Below, piece by piece: positions 11,359 to 22,319 of a stretch of DNA of 64,000 nt (position 1 is the first letter of the stretch; the number at the start of each line of letters is the position of its first letter). Under the pieces are notes generated by a model. It saw only the letters and a program-made list of their open reading frames with translations, made no database searches and had not been told where the DNA came from. Source of the DNA: Massariosphaeria phaeospora (Eukaryota > Ascomycota > Dothideomycetes > Pleosporales); the NCBI GenBank assembly GCA_011032825.1, contig JAADJZ010000018.1, positions 620,001-684,000 of the forward strand, written 5' to 3'. The position numbers and the translations under genes are program-made.

Positions 11359-13222
11359 ACGTACCTCACGGGTTCGTGCACCACACAGGTTCGTGCACCA
11401 CTTTTGCCAAGCCCCTACCAACTCTACCTCTATACGTGATGCCTCAACAACAACACCAGATAGAGCCTTCTAATGAGCGTCAGATACAGACTGCCCTTCA
11501 AGCTCTTAAACAAGACGCGACACTCTCCTTGCGACGCGCTGCAGCTATCTACAAAGTCACTCATACAACACTAAGCCGCCGACGCGCAGGACAGACTCCA
11601 CAAGCAGATCGCTGGCCTAAATCAAGGAATCTGACAAAGACTGAGGAGGGCGTAGTTGTTGAGCATATACTTAACCTCATTTCGCGTGGATTCCCTCCCA
11701 GGCTCGCAGCTGTAGCTGATATGGCCAATTCCTTGCGCGCAGAGCGCAATCTAGGCCAAGTTGGCTTAAATTGGCCTAGTACGTGGGTTATGCACCGCCC
11801 TGAGTTTACAATGAAGTTTAATCGCAAGTACGATTACAAGAGAGCACTCTGCGAGGATCCTGAGGTTATCTGGGGCTGGTTTCGCCTAGTAGCCAACATA
11901 AAAGCCAAGTACGGTATCCAGGATGAAGACACGTACAACTTTGACGAGTCAGGCTTCATGATAGGCTAGATATCAACTGGAGCAGTCGTTACAGCTTTAG
12001 AGAGACGAGGACGACCAAAGGCAATACAGCAAGGCAATAGAGAGTGGACAACAGTCATCCAAGGCATCAACGCGACAGGGTGGGCTATTCCACCCTTCAT
12101 TATCTTCAAAGGCCGCTATCACCTCTCTGCCTGGTACAAGGAGGAGAATCTGCTCTAGGACTGGGTTATTGTAGTCTCTGAAAACGGCTGGACTACAAAC
12201 GAGCTTGGGCTGCAGTAGTTGAAGCACTTTGATAAGCATACAAAGAGGAGGGTTTTAGGCGCTCATCGGCTCCTTATTATTGACGGCCATGAGAGCCACG
12301 ACTCGCTCGCATTCCAGCAATACTGCAAGGAGAACAAGATTATCACTATCTGCATGCCTCCGCACTCATCGCATCTCCTGCAGCCTCTTGATGTGGGTTG
12401 TTTTGCCTCTCTAAAGAAGGCGTACGGGCGCCAAGCCGAAGATCTCATGCGTAACCAGATCACCCACATTACAAAGCTTGAGTTCTTACCATGCTTTATA
12501 CGCGCCTACAATGCTGCAATTACTCTTAGTAATATCCAAGAAGGGTTTCGAGGCGCTGGATTGGTCCTATTTGACCCAGAACGGGTCATAATAGCCCTAG
12601 ACGTCCGGTTGCGTACTCCATCACCACCACTGCCTATAAACCACGAGCCCTGGCAATCGCAAACCCCAAGTAATACCCTTGAACTAGGGTCACAATCGAC
12701 GCTTGTGAAAGCAAGAATTCAGAGGCATATAGATAGCTCGCCTACTTCTATAGTAGAGGCCTTTGAGAAGGTCTCAAAGGGGGCAGCGATTATCGCGCAC
12801 AAGCTAGTGTTGGCGCAAAAGGAGATCGCAGAGCTTCGAGCGGCAAATAAGGCTGCTACGCGACGGAAATCGCACAAAAGAAAGCGGGTTTAGGCAGAAG
12901 GGACTTTAATAGTTGAGGATAGAGCTCGTCTAACTGCTATAAAGGAGTTTGGGGCGCGTAGTAATGGAAAGAAGGCAAAGAAGCAGGTGCGCGCTGAAGA
13001 AGGTGAGCCAACTCAAAGGCGCTGTAGACAGTGTAATCAGACTGGGCATAACGCGCGTACGTGTAAGCAAGCAGTAAAAGTAGACTCTAAATAATATCTC
13101 GTGTTATATTGCTCTATACAGGGCCAAATTGGGCTGTTTTGCGCTAGAATGGGGTGGTTTTGGTGGGGGCTTGGCAAAAGTGGTGCACGAACCTGTGTGG
13201 TGCACGAACCCGTGAGGTACGT
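11359..13222 (+). mobile_element. Element 3: Fot1/Pogo-like transposon nested in element 2, 1864 bp
   Basis: The 57-bp TIRs are perfect (11359-11415 and 13166-13222) and start ACGTACCTCACGGGTTCGTG. TA duplications lie at 11357-11358 and 13223-13224. Each TIR contains the 14-mer GGTTCGTGCACCAC twice, separated by ACA, a 17-bp period. The element is in opposite orientation to its host, element 2. The transposase has four premature stops. It shares the ACGT terminus, size and transposase layout with element 4, not with elements 1 and 2. Confidence 0.93.
11439..13094 (+). pseudogene. Element 3 transposase with CCHC knuckle, four in-frame TAG stops
   Basis: One unshifted frame of 552 codons runs from ATG 11439 to TAA 13092-13094, broken by TAG at 11967, 12156, 12216 and 12891. 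It encodes an N-terminal helix-turn-helix (LRRAAAIYKVTHTTLSRRRA), catalytic Asp motifs in YNFDESGFMIG, IIDGHESHDS and LQPLDVGCF, a Lys/Arg-rich segment, and a C-terminal CCHC zinc knuckle (CRQCNQTGHNARTC, spacing 2-4-4). The stop at 12216 replaces a Trp conserved in element 4 (WLKHF). It is inactive unless complemented in trans. Confidence 0.88.
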
Positions 13223-14895
13223 TATCTTTGTTTTATATAGTGTAGCAGCAGCTTTAAGCTCTTTTGCCTAAGTTTTCTAGAGTTTTTGCTGCTCTTCTTC
13301 GCGCTGTTTGACTGTCTCGCGCACTCGAGCTTCTCGGATCTTGCGAGGACTCCATAGTACAGCGCTGCTATGGTACTCCTCGCGCTGCTGCAGGTCAAGG
13401 ACTTTACTCTTCTTCTTATGCTTTCGTTTCGTGGTGAGTACCGCGCGGAGGCCATTGTTTTCGTAGTAGAGTAGCTCGTTTTGAACCTGTAGAGAGTGTA
13501 ATGTACTCGCAAGGCGTTTAGCTTCACTTTTCGTCTTATCTGCAACTGCGGTGTCTAGAATTTTTCGTATATCATTTCAACTATCTCTATTACCAAGCTT
13601 CTGCAGTTCTGTATCTTTATCTTGATCTGAAGTAGTAGTGTTGAAGCGTTTGAGTATAACCTCTGCATCCATCGGCCACACGCCCGTAGCTTCAAAACTC
13701 TTCTGTATAGTCTCCCTCCTCATTGTAGTGCCCCACGCTGACCAAAATATTGGAAAAAAGTCGCCCTTCTTGACGCTAACAAGCCCTTGCGATTGGTGTA
13801 GGTAGCAGTTGAGTTCTTGCGAGTAGTAGTTCGAAAGAGGAGAGAACAACACCACATCAAGCGGCTGTAAAGTGTAAGTTGAATGAGGAAAAAAGACAGC
13901 TAGTAAGATCTTATTAGCGTCGCAAAAGTCTATAAACTCGCGCGTAAGGTAGCTGCCGTGGCCGTCAACGAAGAGGAGGCGCTATTGCCGGCGCGCTTTT
14001 TGCTTTGTGTAGCGCTCAAACAGCTGCTCAAGCTAGGCCAATCCGATATCGTTGTTCGTCCATCCTGAGGTTGAGTTCGCTATAAATACTTAGTGTTTTC
14101 TAGCTTGAACGTCGTCAACCTAGCTTGATTGCAAGCCAGCTTTTCCCTCGTAGATAAAAGCGGGCGGCAGCGCCTCACCATTAGCGCAAACACAAGCCAA
14201 AAGCGTGATCTATTCTCTATTGCCATCTTGTATAGCCGCTGTACGCAATTTTGCCTGCTAGACTGCTTTAGAAAAGACGCGTTTTGAGCGTGTAGTGATG
14301 CTGACAAAGAAGCCTTTTTCATCTATATTATAGGTATTGCGCGCCTCAACGCCGTACTCATGCATTTTCCTGTGCAGCAGTTGAAAGTATAGGTCGTATT
14401 TCTCATGTGAGTCAGCTTAGTGACGATTGCGATCAATCCCAGGGCTCTATTTGGTGGTAAGCTCGTCGGCGTGGCGATGCAGAAAACGCGAAACCCACGC
14501 ATGCGAAGCCTCGTGTTTCGCAACTGCGCTAGCGAAATTTCGTACCATCTCTCTTGTAGGTGGCAAGCCTCGCTCTGTGCATCTTTCTATGTACTGTACA
14601 AGCTCTGCCTCTTGTTGTAGGTTGAGTAATTGCTGTTCTTCTAATGCGGCTGCATGGGACTGCGTTCTGCCCTTGTGCCTTCGCGACAGTGTTGTGCGAT
14701 TAACATTAAACTGTTTTGCAACTTCGCGATACGAGAAAGATGCGCCAGCTTCACCTAATTCGATTGCTTCAATCGCAGCCTCGATTGAGTTCATATTGGT
14801 GGAGTTGTGACGCGTTAAGGTTGGGACGAAATACATGTTTTGATGTTGGGGTGGCTCATCGGTTGTACTGGCTCATCGCGCGCACGGGCACTGTA

Positions 14896-15866
14896 AGGTT
14901 TAGGGCCTTGGCGCGACCAAGATCGCCGTTCGGAACACCTAATAAACACTCCAGCCCCCCTCCTTTCCTTAGTCAACAAGACAGTGCCCACCCAAGATTC
15001 GTGCAAATGATGACTGGGACGATATCTACTCGTCAACAACACGGTCCTGTCCCTTTAGTTCTGTGCCAATAGAAGCCCTAACCGTCGCCGGAAACACGCG
15101 CACGCGTCATCGCAACGGAACGCGTCCGGACACGTCGAGGTAGCTCCCAGTCGGACCATCCGATCTCTCCTGTCGACTTTCTGCACGTACGCTTGTCCAT
15201 GCCGGAATCTGCAATGTGTGCATTTGGAAGAAGATATAAGCCCGCCAGATCTATCGGATGGGTTGCCTAAAACGTGGCGGAGCGACCATCCATCTTCTCG
15301 ACTCTGCTACTCATCGTACATACGGCTATTCATTTCTCTATCCATTATCCCATGGTAACACGCAGATTTTCCTACATGATCAGTAGCTACTCCACCCATT
15401 TCGTTGCGTCGGAGCGTCGTCCTAGCTCTGGTCTAGATTAACTCATCGGATAAAAGCCATGGCCGAAGCTTCTAATATAATATGATTTAGGGAACATGTC
15501 ACTATCATTCACTAAGTTCATTCGAAAGTCCAGAGAAGAAGAGGGAGGTAAAGTAGAGTTTACTTCGAAGTGTCTATGGCTTCTCCGTGGTAAGTAATTC
15601 AATCGAACCCATTTTGGTGGGCTCGTGGTTATCTCAGCTCTGGGGGATCTGCCCTGGGATATTACTTAGGCACCTGGGAGGATAAAGTGCTTAGAAGGAA
15701 CCCCTGCCATGTGCCCCGCGCCGATAGCAAGCACCCAGCACCGATAACAGTTGGCTCTAATCTAATTCGCTTGCACCGGTTGCATAAGATGGCTATTTCC
15801 CCTGCATTTCCTCAACTGTACTCTCCTCTCGGTTCCCACCTGTTCCACCAGAGATCGGCAGTCACC
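14896..15866. other. Intergenic, upstream of the MFS transporter
   Basis: Nothing with coding character was found between the right end of element 2 and the transporter ATG. It presumably holds the transporter promoter. No specific operator could be named. Confidence 0.4.
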
Positions 15867-17516
15867 ATGAGTGCAAATATCAAGGATGAAGTTCCAGTCG
15901 AAGTGCGCAAGCTATCGACACATCAAGAAAATGCAGAAGAGGTCCGCGAAGCTATCCAACATGAGCATGCTCTCTCATTCTGGGGTGCCGTAAAAGATTA
16001 CCCCAAAGCGTTAGGATGGTCGGTGTATTTCAGTTTGGGGGTCATCATGCTATGTAAGTCGCAACTCTTGCCCAAGCATGTTTTTGTTAAACAGCTAAAT
16101 GTCATCTAGCGTACGACCCTCAACTGCTCGGGAACCTGTTTGCCATGCCTGCTTTCCAGAAAGACTTTGGATACGAGTTCGAGGGCGGTTACAACATATC
16201 CGCAGCTTGGCAGACGGCTCTTTCGATGGGCAACCCCATCGGCCAGGTTGTGGGTGCTCTCGCAGCCGGTTATCCCATGGAGTGGTATGGGCGAAAGAAG
16301 ACCTTCAACACTTGTGTTCTTGCCGTTGCCGGCCTAGTATTCATCCAGTTCTTCGCACGATCTCTCAGAGTACTTCTTGCTGGCGAACTCCTGGCAGGCC
16401 TGGTGCTCGGAGCCTTCGTGGTCATCGCGCCAGCTTACGCTTCGGAGGTGACACCTCTAGCGATGCGAAGTGTAGCTACCTCCTACGTCAACCTTTGTTT
16501 TGTTACAGGCCAGCTACTAGGAAACGGCATCACGGCGGCTACCAAAGACATTGACAGTCACTGGGCATATTCGATCCCATTCGCAACTCAGTGGTTCTGG
16601 GTCCTCGTCATCATTCCGGGAATGTTTTTCGCCCCAGAAAGCCCTTGGTGGCTAGCACGGCAAGGCCGGCTCGACGATGCGGAAATGTCGCTCCGCCGCC
16701 TTTCTAGCCGGCATGTCAACGTTAGAGCAGCCCTTGCCCAGATCATCGAGACCGACAGACTGGAGACTCAAATGGAAGCTGGAAGCACATACCTGGATGT
16801 TTTCCGCAAGGTCAATTGGCGCCGGACCGAAGTCGCCATTGGTGTCTATATGACCCAAGTCCTCTGCGGTATCTATCTCATCAACTATGGAACATACTTC
16901 TTCGGCTTGGCCGGTCTAAACACTGAGCAGGCGTACTTGATGGCGATTGGCTTCATGGCTGTTGGATGGATCAGCGTCATCTTCTCGTGGTTTCTGATGC
17001 AGAAGTTCGGCAGACGGCCATTGTACAACACTGGCTTGACCATTCTCATGATCATCATGTTCCTTGTTGGTATCCTCGATGTTGTTCCCACTAAGGGAGC
17101 GGTTTGGGCCCAGACAGGCTTGTTGCTGGTATGGAACTTTACGTTCGATTGGAGGTAGGTATTTGTCTCTTTATACTTGCATATCTGTGTTAACTTTATC
17201 CAGCGTTGGGCCCGTCGCGTACACCATCTTTTGCGAAGTCAGTGCCACTCGCGTCCGCAGCAAAACAATTGCCGTAGCTACCGCTTTCCAAGCTACAGTC
17301 GGTATCATCATGACTGTCGCCATACCGTACCTTATCAACCCTGCGGAAGCTGACCTTCGCGGCAAATTGGGCTTCTTCTTCGGCGGACTGAGCATACCTT
17401 GTCTGATCTGGTGCTGGTTCAGGGTACCGGAAATGAAAGATAGGACGTATGAAGAGCTGGACATCATGTTCGAGAGGAATGTGCCCACTCGAGAGTTTGG
17501 TAAATATGTGATTTGA
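15867..17516 (+). CDS. MFS sugar:proton symporter, maltose/alpha-glucoside permease-like
   Basis: Three exons, 15867-16053, 16110-17154 and 17204-17516, give 514 aa, the usual length for fungal sugar porters. The ATG at 15867 (gtcaccATGa) is preferred; in-frame ATGs at 15687 and 15789 would only add a non-conserved leader. After a cytosolic N-terminus of about 60 residues come twelve predicted helices. Family signatures are MEWYGRKKT after helix 2, the PESPWWLARQGR segment ending the first half, FGRRPLYNTG after helix 8, and EVSATRVRSKTIAVA after helix 10. By family it imports alpha-glucosides or related sugars across the plasma membrane with protons; the exact substrate is not readable. It is followed by a secreted-protein gene on the other strand. 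Confidence 0.9.
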
Positions 17517-17921
17517 AAGAGGCGTTGATCACTGCAGTAAAAATGGACGGGATAAGGAAGGACCCTTTCGGTAATATCTTCCGAGGCTGGTAGGAATGCG
17601 ATTACTCTCTATCTAGGCTCAATGGTTTGCATGTTTGCTGATCCATCAACTTCATCTCGGTTCCAATCCTCACTGTCCAGCCTTAATCGAATTCCTGTCT
17701 CATCAAACATGCATGATCTCATAACTCAATGCACAGTAGTTCCCGGGAAGATGCTTTTCATTTAATATCTAGATGAAGGAACGTGCGACAAAGGGCCAAA
17801 TAGGAGGAGGGAAGAAGAACAGGAAAAGTCCCGAAGATTACAATCCACACAGCCCCTCCGCCATGCGATCTACCGTCATATCTACCTCCATCACTTCAGC
17901 TGTCGTTATTCAACTCTCCAT
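17517..17921. other. Convergent 3' intergenic region
   Basis: This is the space between the stop codons of the transporter (plus) and the small secreted protein (minus), expected to hold both 3' UTRs. No other signal is visible. Confidence 0.4.
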
Positions 17922-18345
17922 CTACAAGAAGCGAGCCGAGCCGACGGTCTGGGCATAGCAGTTGTTGGTGCCGGCGGGGAGATCGAAGTAGTTGCCAGTG
18001 GCCGGGCATCCAGGCTGAGAGTAAACGCGGACTGAAACTTCCGTTAGCACAAACATGCACGCTCAGCGCTCTCAAGCATATCGACTTACGGGTGCGGGTA
18101 GCAATGTTTCCAGAGAAGAAGGTGCTCTTGATAGAGGCAGTAATGGTGTTGTTCACGCACGCGTTTGTGCCGGTGCTCTCGACGTAGACGGTGTCATCGA
18201 CCCACTGGCCGTTGCATCCGGTGTCGGGGTAGAAGCGTGCGTAGATGGTGGGCGTTGCCTGGCGCTCCTGGACGGGGGAGCCGGGCAGGGCGTGCACGCT
18301 CGTGGCGGCGAGGACGAGGGAGGCGAGGACGGTGGTGAACTGCAT
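17922..18345 (-). CDS. Small secreted four-cysteine protein (121 aa), effector-like
   Basis: Two exons on the minus strand, 18345-18090 and 18031-17922, with a 58-nt intron (GTAAGT...TTCAG). The ATG at 18345 begins a clear signal peptide (MQFTTVLASLVLAATSVHA) with predicted cleavage after Ala19 and a possible short pro-segment ending QER. The mature part is about 95 residues with four Cys in two pairs: GCNGQW/NACVNN in exon 1 and PGCPATGNY/NNCYAQT in exon 2, which could form two disulfides. One Asn-glycosylation sequon (NNT) is present. The second half loosely echoes the first (YPDTGCNGQWVDD against YSQPGCPATGNYFD), suggesting an internal duplication. It would act in the cell wall or outside the cell. 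The function is unknown. Confidence 0.8.
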
Positions 18346-20920
18346 GTTGATGGTGGTTGGTGGGAAAGAGTTGGAGTGAGTCTTGAGGAAGTGGATTGAC
18401 TGAGTTGAACTGTGATGATGATGATGCCTTTGAAGACGGGGAAGACACGGCTTCTTATAGTCACTCTTGGGAGCGGCCTTGACCTTTGCGTCGAAGGCAG
18501 AAGCGCTATATCGTTGCCGAGTATCGGGGGTGTGCACCGAGAGGCGTCGTGAAGCGGTAAGCACCAACCCGATCATATGATGCTCATTGCAACGAATGGA
18601 TGCTGGCTTGTGCTGACACGATTATCACAGTCCTCTTTCCGAGCTGGGCCTCTGTGATTCGCATGCATCGCGTACAGCATACGAATGCTGCACACGTAGC
18701 ATCCACGCTTCCGGTCAAATCAAAGCCTTGGTCAGCCCATGCTTCCCAGCAGTTGGAGCTTTGAGATGGCACAGCGTCTCTGGGAGGTGGTCAGAACGCT
18801 ATGCAGTGTATGGTTGACTGGGATGAGTGGGATGAGTGGTATGTGCGGTCATTGCGATTTGGTATGTTGCCCTGGTGCTTTGGGGACAAAGCCGAGTCTG
18901 TCTACACTCCATCAAATACACTACACTACACTACTATCACTATCACTTTCCCACCATCCAAACACACCACCTACGACTCCCCCACCCAAACCCACCATTA
19001 TCTAATCACCCGTCGCCAATGTCTCAACATCGATCGCGGCTCAGCTCACCTGCACATAAGCCGCTGCTTACTCGCCCCGACCGCTGACGGCCCGCCAACC
19101 GATGCATGGCGCATCCTATCCCGCCATCCAGGTTCTGTCAACGTTCCTTCGCAGTTCGATGCGGTTCGATATGCGGTCTGCGCGTCGTATGAAGCACGTC
19201 CCACCCCGTTCACCGTCCGAAAAGCTGAAGGGCTAATGCTCGGTGCGGTTCGGCTCGTAACATTTGGTTGCAACGTGCATGTTTGCAGCGCGTGATTCGG
19301 CGGTGGAAGGGTTACAAATGGGGTTTGTCAGCGGCGGGGAGATGGTTTGGTGATGGTTTCGTTCATGATTGGACTCGGCGAGGTGGTGGTGGGCGATGAA
19401 GTGGAGGGAACGGGTGGGTAGTCGACGAGTACTAGTTTGGCTTGAGCTTCACGTATAGGTGTCAGGGATGTGTTATAGCGGTCAATAATGACCCTGAGGT
19501 AGTTCGGGTTAGCGTTGTATAGTAACGGCGTTGCGTTTGTAGAAGCAGTAGCGCGAAGGTCGGCATGCCGAGACCGGCTTTGTGCGACGTGTGATGATGG
19601 TGGCGAGGTGTGTCTTTCGGCTGTTATCCGCATCAGGATATTCATAAACAGTTCATGGGGATACGAGGACTGGATGTCGAGAGCTGGGCCTAGGTTTGGA
19701 CAACGATTGGTTGTTTTCGTCTCGTCGAGAACGTATTGAGTCGGCTAGCGGATGGTTATATACCGGTAATCGGTGAGTGACAAGAGCTTATTTGCCTAGC
19801 ATCTCATCATGCTACGACTACTGATACTGATTTTCAACTCACTTATCCGTAGTTTGGGAAAGACAAAACCGGTTATGCTAATCCAGCACGAACACCAACA
19901 CAGACACCCAACACCCTATGTCGTACGAAGCAGCCAACTCCTACACCTATATAACTCCTTCAGTAAATACCACGTCCCCGTCTCCATCCGCCGGCCCTTC
20001 CCTCCCGCCTCGCCCCATCCCTACTTCCCGCTCGCCCCGTCGTCTCCCTAGCAACACTCCCATTCTACAAAGGGTAGCCCTGGCATGCGATTCAACCACA
20101 TATACACATGCCTGTACATATCCTCAACACTGCGACTCCTGCAGTGGCATGCGGTGGCCTGCGCTGGGGGATCTATGCACGCTTACGGCGTCCGCCACCA
20201 ACGTTGGGGCCGAAATAGACGACGAATCGCACTGCGCGAAGATGCAAGCCACAGCCTGACCTTGCATACAATCGATGCGTTTGGAAGGACTTGGCTTTCG
20301 AGAATACTTGTAGAAGCATGCAGGCGGTGGAGTGCGGCATGGATTCGCATGCGGGTGCTTGCTGGATAGACTTGGTTCTGGAGGCTGTGGATTTCGAAAT
20401 GGGTCTCTTACGACTTGATGCCTGTACCGGTATTGGACATGTTGAATAGCCTCTGTCAAGGCGCGAGTGTCGATAGCGGCAGATCGGATCATCCACGTGA
20501 TCTCTACTCGCTCCATGTCCGACACGCTCGAGTTTTTCAGTCCAAGATGATCGTGAACTCTCAGCGAACATGTTGCAGAGCAGCCTCGATGTCTAAAGCT
20601 GATATACTTCTTTCTCATTGGATGAGGTTAGTATGTGTTATAGATGAACCTCGGCGACGAAGTACTACTTCAAAACCCATGCATTCAAAGCCGACGTGAA
20701 GTGGAAAGTATGCACAGCAAGTAATCCATTGGATGAGAAGACAATCGATAAATGACCAGGCTTACGCAAAGCACTGCAATCCGCAAAATACAAGGGAAGG
20801 TATATACAACATCCTCAGAAAGACAAAGTTCGAAAGAGAATACAGTAAACGAAAATTGTTCCAGACCACCTAGAATTTACAAGAAACGAAGAACCGTGAA
20901 GAGCCCACTCCTGGCGTCGT
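18346..20920. other. Intergenic, about 2.6 kb, no convincing gene
   Basis: Low-complexity CA/CT-rich tracts occur near 18905-19000 (ACTACACTACACT, TATCACTATCAC). A Ser/Pro-rich frame starts at ATG 19918 and a minus frame spans 19328-19645; both lack family resemblance and were not called. The rest is featureless to me. Confidence 0.35.
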
Positions 20921-22319
20921 TTATGCGTAGAACTGGATGGCGCGCTTGGTAGGTGGCGCCGAGTCGCCACCTTGCTCGTCGTCCCAGCCCACCTCGATAA
21001 CATCCACGCGCTTCTCGACAACCACCGGCTCGTCGCCGCCGACTTCCACGACCACGGCACGCCTCTTGGCAAGGTCAATGTTGACACCATCGGCGCCCGG
21101 CGTAGGAGTCGGCGAGGCCTCAGGCTGGCTCACCTCGAGCGCGGCGGCATTCGCCTCCGCCAGAGGGATTTCCTTGCACTCGCTCACGGCCTTGGCCCAG
21201 CCCACGCTCTTGGACTTGCCCGGCTGGTTGATCTGGAACTCGTTGCCGTCGACCATCTTGATCTTGATGACGCTCTGGTAGTCGCTGATGAAGGTGCCGC
21301 GCATGACGAACGAGGTGCAGTTGACGGCCTTGCCGGGCAGCAGCGGGCCGAGTTCCGACCACTCGAATGAGCGCGCATTGTCTTCTTGCTTGCCTTCCGT
21401 GCTAATGCGGGTGTTCTGGTAGGAGACCTCGGTCGTGACTTCGGTCTTGGCCTCGGCGAGCAGGGGGATGCCGACTTTGCCGCCCACCAAGACTGCGACG
21501 CGCGTACCGAACATTTGCTGATGCGTCTGTGTTATGACCTTGGACTCGGTCACGCCTTTACTGTTGCGGAAGGTGAAGGTTTTGTTGAAGCCCTTCTCGT
21601 TGCTGTTCTTGAAGATGACCTCGCTTAGGGAGACAGGCTCGATGTTCCTGTGCGTGTTGGTTAGCATCTTCTCGACAAGTAGCTGAGAGTTATTAGAGCT
21701 GCAGGACTTACCTTTTTTCGGAGTTCCATGTGTCGATGCTGTTTTCGAATGTGATTTCCTCCATGGTAGCTTCCTGCAGTGTGGCGCCCATGAACTTCCA
21801 CTCGAGTGAATCCATGAAGTCGCCAGCCCTGCCATTCGCAGCAAGCAAGAGCCCAGAGTGAACCATCACATCTTCACCATCGTTCTTCTTCTTGATGTTT
21901 GCACCGACCTCGAGCGTCTTGCCACCAACCTCGATTCTTATTCTGCCGACCGCGTCGTTGTCAATGTTATTCCATTTGGTGACTTTGGTAACTGGGGCAG
22001 TTGCGTCCCAGGCGATCTTGTCATGTCGGTCCTCGTCACCATCGGCCGTGCCATAGATGGGTGACTTGAGACCATTGTCATAGGTGATCTGGAGGCCTCT
22101 AACATGATGCTTGTTGGCCCAGACCTCAATGCCTGTGATCAAAAGGCCATCTTTCCACCTGGTTTCGCAGTAGTCGATGCCACCAATTCGGTCCCAGGTT
22201 TTCCCGGACAATTGAGCTTCGCCGAAGGGCCCCTCGCCGCAGTCGGAAGCAAAGCCAAAGCAAGCCAAGGACAAAATGGTGCTGGCTCTGAGGAGCAAAT
22301 TCGGGTGAGGAAAGAGCAT
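20921..22319 (-). CDS. Secreted jacalin-like lectin / aerolysin-type pore-forming protein (444 aa)
   Basis: Two exons, 22319-21712 and 21647-20921, separated by a 64-nt intron (GTAAGT, branch GCTAAC, CACAG). The ATG at 22319 starts a signal peptide (about residues 1-25). Residues about 30-170 look like a jacalin-type lectin domain (GGIDYCETRWKDGLLITGIE near its start). Residues about 190-370 are Ser/Thr-rich beta strands typical of the aerolysin/natterin fold, including VITQTHQQMFGT and TEVTTEVSYQN. The family binds glycans on target membranes and forms beta-barrel pores; activity here is inferred. The tail carries Lys-Arg sites at about 397-398, 415-416 and 437-438, as for Kex2. A TATA-like palindrome lies at about 22460-22472. 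The reading frame looks intact. Confidence 0.75.

Larger units (their letters stand above)
11044..14794 (-). pseudogene. Element 2 transposase, interrupted by element 3 and many stops
   Basis: Coding parts are 14794-13225 and 11358 down to about 11044, with element 3 between them. The frame reads through the empty insertion site (LYKTKIVEEAKALRQ), so element 3 landed in an open frame. From ATG 14794 to the insertion site one frame holds eleven stops: low coordinates 14447, 14417, 14258, 14210, 14120, 14090, 14033, 13982, 13577, 13277 and 13268. Most are TAG or TAA at positions where element 1 has Trp or Gln. Domains match element 1: helix-turn-helix (SYREVAKQFNVNRTTLSRR), three Asp motifs, coiled coil and basic tail. 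The last portion (11044-11300) seems to be in a shifted frame. It is not functional. Confidence 0.88.
10891..14893 (-). mobile_element. Element 2: Fot1/Pogo-like transposon, split by element 3
   Basis: The TIRs are 49 bp (10891-10939 and 14845-14893), begin CAGTGCCCGTGCGCGCGATG, and are flanked by TA at 10889-10890 and 14894-14895. The two TIRs differ at only two places, both C in the right copy (read inward) and T in the left, and both in a CCA context. CGATGAGC occurs twice in each TIR with a 17-bp period. Removing element 3 and one TA leaves about 2137 bp, close to element 1. The transposase is on the minus strand and is the closest relative of element 1's in this window. Confidence 0.92.

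Noticed and set aside
19328..19645. 105-codon minus frame containing NPNYLRVIIDRYNTSL
   Set aside because: Part of it looks protein-like, but no upstream exon or family could be found; left uncalled.
19918..20259. Ser/Pro-rich frame from ATG 19918
   Set aside because: Low-complexity translation and no downstream exon; could be a small gene but unsupported.
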